From Holacanthus passer (Eukaryota; Chordata; Actinopteri; Pomacanthidae), in the NCBI GenBank assembly GCA_025331565.1, contig JAFREQ010000093.1, positions 1,272,001 through 1,336,000 of the forward strand: a stretch of 64,000 nt of DNA, written 5' to 3'. The notes below the pieces were generated by a model. The model was not told the DNA's origin. It saw only the letters and a program-made list of their open reading frames with translations, and searched no databases. The position numbers and the translations under genes were made by a program. Positions within the stretch are counted from its first letter, which is position 1. Each line of letters starts with the position of its first letter. Shown here piece after piece: positions 61,201 to 64,000 of the stretch.

Positions 61201-64000
61201 TTTCATGATTGTATTACATTCATGAACTGACAGAATGATTCTGTCTTTGTCAATGTAGCACCTTTTTATTGTGTGCAAACATTTAAACATGACTGAAAAT
61301 GTCAATCACTTTAGGAATTAGTCGGCTCAATCATAGTCACTGTCACACACTCTCACATAAACTTTTTCTTCCTCTTCTTGTAGGTGCGTTTGCTGATGGT
61401 GAGCCGCATGGCCAAACCAGAGGAGGTGCTGGTGGTGGAGAACGACCAGGGCGAGGTGGTCAGGGAGTTCATGAAGGACACAGACGCCATTAACCTTTAC
61501 AAGAACATGAGGGAGACTCTTGGTAAGTCAAAACATGCCTGTGGTGATAAATACATGGTTCTGTTTCAGATACACAAATTAACTATACCAGTTCTTTGAA
61601 TGTGAAGTTTTATGTGTTGCTGTTTAGTTTTCCAGGTACTGTACATTTATTTCTGGACTGTACTCATTATTATCATTGGTATTCCAGTTTGTTAGTCCTG
61701 TCTTTCATGCACACATACTCACACCATGGACTCATCCGTCTCTGTCTGTGTCTACAGTGTATCTGACCCATTTGGATTATGCCGACACTGAACGCATCAT
61801 GACAGAAAAGCTCCACAACCAGGTGAATGGCACTGAGTGGTCGTGGAGGAACCTGAACATGCTCTGCTGGGCCATCGGCTCAATCAGCGGGGCGATGCAC
61901 GAGGAGGACGAGAAGAGGTTCCTGGTCACTGTCATCAAGGTGGGACACACAGACTATATTATATTCTATAGGCATTAAGCAACATCTCCCTACTTCCAGA
62001 AATGAGTTAGTCCAACCACAGGTCTCACCTTTTCTGGCAACATGGCCATGTGACAGAAGCTTTTACTCAGCCAACTCTAGCTGACTCCAGTTTGATTATC
62101 CCTAATTGCTTTCACTGTAATCCTAGACCATTTCTCCCAACCAGTCATTGACACAGTGGTTATGTGTGTTTGAACTGTGACCAGTGTAACGGATTATGTG
62201 TGCTATTTGCTCAGGACCTGCTTGGCTTGTGTGAGCAGAAAAGAGGGAAGGACAACAAGGCCATCATAGCATCCAACATCATGTACATTGTTGGCCAGTA
62301 TCCTCGGTTCCTCAGAGCCCACTGGAAGTTCCTCAAGACTGTCGTCAACAAGCTGTTTGAGTTCATGCATGGTGAGAAACTGGAAAAGACCCAATCCTTC
62401 ACATCAAATCCTTTTGCTTAAATTTTTGAATCAAAAATTCAATGCTATTTGATGTCTTGAGGCTATTTTCTAAAAGTACAAGTGTTACTTGAATTGTGAT
62501 CTTGTCTGTCAGTGAATGAGGCTTCTCATGATTTTATGTGCTTCATCCTGTTCTTTGTCACTCAGAGACCCACGACGGTGTGCAGGACATGGCGTGTGAC
62601 ACTTTCATCAAGATTGCCCAGAAGTGCCGGCGTCATTTTGTCCAGGTTCAGGTGGGCGAGGTGATGCCCTTCATCGATGAGATCCTCAACAACATCAACA
62701 CCATCATCTGTGACCTGCAGCCACAGCAGGTGAGTCCTATCTCTGGACCTCCTGCCACAACTTTGAAATTTGGATGTCATCAATGTTTTTTAATGTCTTT
62801 TAATTTATATTAAGTCTTTTTCAGATCACACGTCACATTTACAATAAAATATTTCTTTCGTGTTTATCAAACATACACTGTTAGTGCTGTGTGAAGGTCT
62901 GAGTCAGGTCAACTCTGCCCTCATCTCCGCAGGTCCATACGTTTTATGAGGCTGTTGGCTACATGATTGGAGCTCAGACAGATCAGGCAGTTCAGGAGCT
63001 TCTGATAGAGAAGTACATGCTGCTGCCTAACCAGGTGTGGGACAGCATCATCCAGCAGGCCACCAAGGTGAGCACAGCAGGAGGACCGATCCATTATAGT
63101 CCGCTGATGTTTCCTTAATGCCCTCAAAGGTTCTCAATTAATTAATAATTGTTGAAAATGACTGCATAAGCTAAATTGTGGTCTCTCTCCTGCAGAACGT
63201 GGACATCCTGAAGGATGCAGAGACGGTGCGTCAGCTGGGCAGCATCCTAAAGACAAACGTCAGAGCCTGTAAAGCTGTTGGTCATCCCTTTGTTGTCCAG
63301 CTGGGACGCATCTACCTGGACATGCTCAATGTCTACAAGTGCCTGAGTGAAAACATCTCCTCGGCTGTTCAGACCAACGGTTCGTTAGTGTGTGTTGAGT
63401 GGCAATAAATGCAACATGTCCATTTTTGATGATAACATGATTTAGGAGGCTCTTATTGGGTTTAAGAGCAGTGGAAAACAACACATGCTTATGATTTACA
63501 GGAATGAAAAGAGAAGAAAGCTCCTGTCACTGCTGTAACAACACAATTAAACGAGTACAAATCTGTCACGACTCACGGCTTTTTTAAAGCATATTTAAGA
63601 GCAGGGCTGGAGCTCAGCCATATAGAAGAAATATTTTGTTATACTAGAGCCATGATGAAATAGCTTTTTATTAAAAGATTTTTCTAATCATAATAGCTCA
63701 CATTGATAAATGCTGATGATTTATTACAGCGATCACATAATTTAGAACCTACTTTTGCTTTACTTGCATTGGTACTTTTGTGTATATGTTTCTTTAAATG
63801 AAGCCATTTAGGTTTGTTGCTCTTATGGTTTTAGTTCCCTCTCACCCAAAATATCAGTTACTGCAAGTTTAAATAACTGTTTCTGATCTTCCATACAGGT
63901 GAGATGGTGACCAAACAGCCTCTGATCAGGAGTATGAGGACGGTAAAGAGAGAGACATTGAAGCTGATCTCAGGCTGGGTCAGTCGCTCCAATGACCCTC
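55264..64000 (+). CDS. xpo1: XPO1 / CRM1, exportin-1 (spliced, 5' 18 coding exons, first 764 residues; runs off the window)
   Basis: XPO1 carries leucine-rich NES cargo out of the nucleus with RanGTP. Exons: 55264-55389, 55669-55770, 56646-56718, 56830-56891, 56981-57025, 57121-57302, 57416-57464, 57568-57687, 58520-58648, 59630-59788, 60523-60705, 61384-61522, 61758-61939, 62215-62371, 62566-62729, 62933-63067, 63196-63379, 63899-64000 (open). All phases agree. Residues 46-112 are the importin-beta N-terminal domain (LKDHPDAWTRVDTILEFSQN). HEAT repeats follow; the acidic loop includes VENDQGEVVREFMKDTD. The NES-groove cysteine attacked by leptomycin B (human Cys528) is present in LLGLCEQKRG as Cys523. 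The shift of five is explained by PLLSDVPPRR, where human has GSQHF between the S and D. It is not known from this window whether this is the a or b fish paralogue. The human protein has 1,071 residues, so about 29 percent lies beyond the right edge. Confidence 0.96.
60795..61055. mobile_element. Palindromic AT-rich element copy in an xpo1 intron
   Basis: Opens gctgcaactaatggccattt then tcatcgatggattaatctgc, and closes attaacaattaatagataat then catttttttgtcaaaagact. Same family as 48885-49145; about 150 divergent bases lie between the arms. Confidence 0.5.

Overview
The window is nuclear DNA from a teleost fish. It has short-intron vertebrate genes with GT-AG splice sites, abundant (CA)n and other microsatellites, CpG-rich promoters, and interspersed repeats of types familiar from percomorph-like fish genomes. 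The protein-coding content is conventional and highly conserved. I found no operons, CRISPR arrays, integrated viruses or RNA genes that I could support.

Layout. (1) 1-11.4 kb is gene-poor. A minus-strand first coding exon resembling the C-type lysozyme/alpha-lactalbumin family lies near 0.7-0.8 kb, with a TATA promoter near 2.0 kb; the rest of that gene would lie left of the window. The region also holds a CAGGTR hexamer minisatellite with duplicated flanks, MITE-like repeats, a degenerate telomere-like block and a long GA tract. (2) 11.4-31.6 kb is akt3 (+): a CpG-island promoter, an untranslated first exon, 13 coding exons giving 479 residues, and a long 3' UTR. (3) 32.35-39.5 kb is pus10 (-), convergent with akt3: 17 coding exons, 557 residues. 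One intron looks U12-type, and another carries a dead DDE transposase fragment. (4) About 39.5-40.0 kb is a bidirectional promoter shared by pus10 and cct4. (5) 40.0-45.5 kb is cct4 (+): 13 coding exons, 536 residues. (6) 46.5-52.95 kb is fam161a (+): 7 coding exons, 814 residues. (7) 54.1-64 kb is xpo1 (+), covering the first 764 residues; it runs off the right edge.

Functionally these are housekeeping or signalling genes: a PIP3-activated kinase (AKT3), a pseudouridine synthase (PUS10), the delta subunit of the TRiC/CCT chaperonin, a ciliary/centrosomal protein (FAM161A) and the CRM1 nuclear export receptor. They do not form one pathway. The cct4-fam161a-xpo1 order and shared strand match what I know of human 2p15. 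pus10 is on the same human chromosome arm but not adjacent, and akt3 is on human chromosome 1, so the left half is a lineage-specific arrangement.

I did not find a convincing new biological system. The items most worth checking are: the same 12-bp palindrome at the akt3 and xpo1 promoters, with related GCTAA-rich DNA at the pus10/cct4 promoter; the U12-type intron in pus10; the CAGGTR array; the split lysozyme-like gene; and the uORFs plus AUG-free purine-rich leader of akt3. Exon borders were assembled by hand from splice consensus, reading phase and recalled family sequence. No alignment or database search was run.
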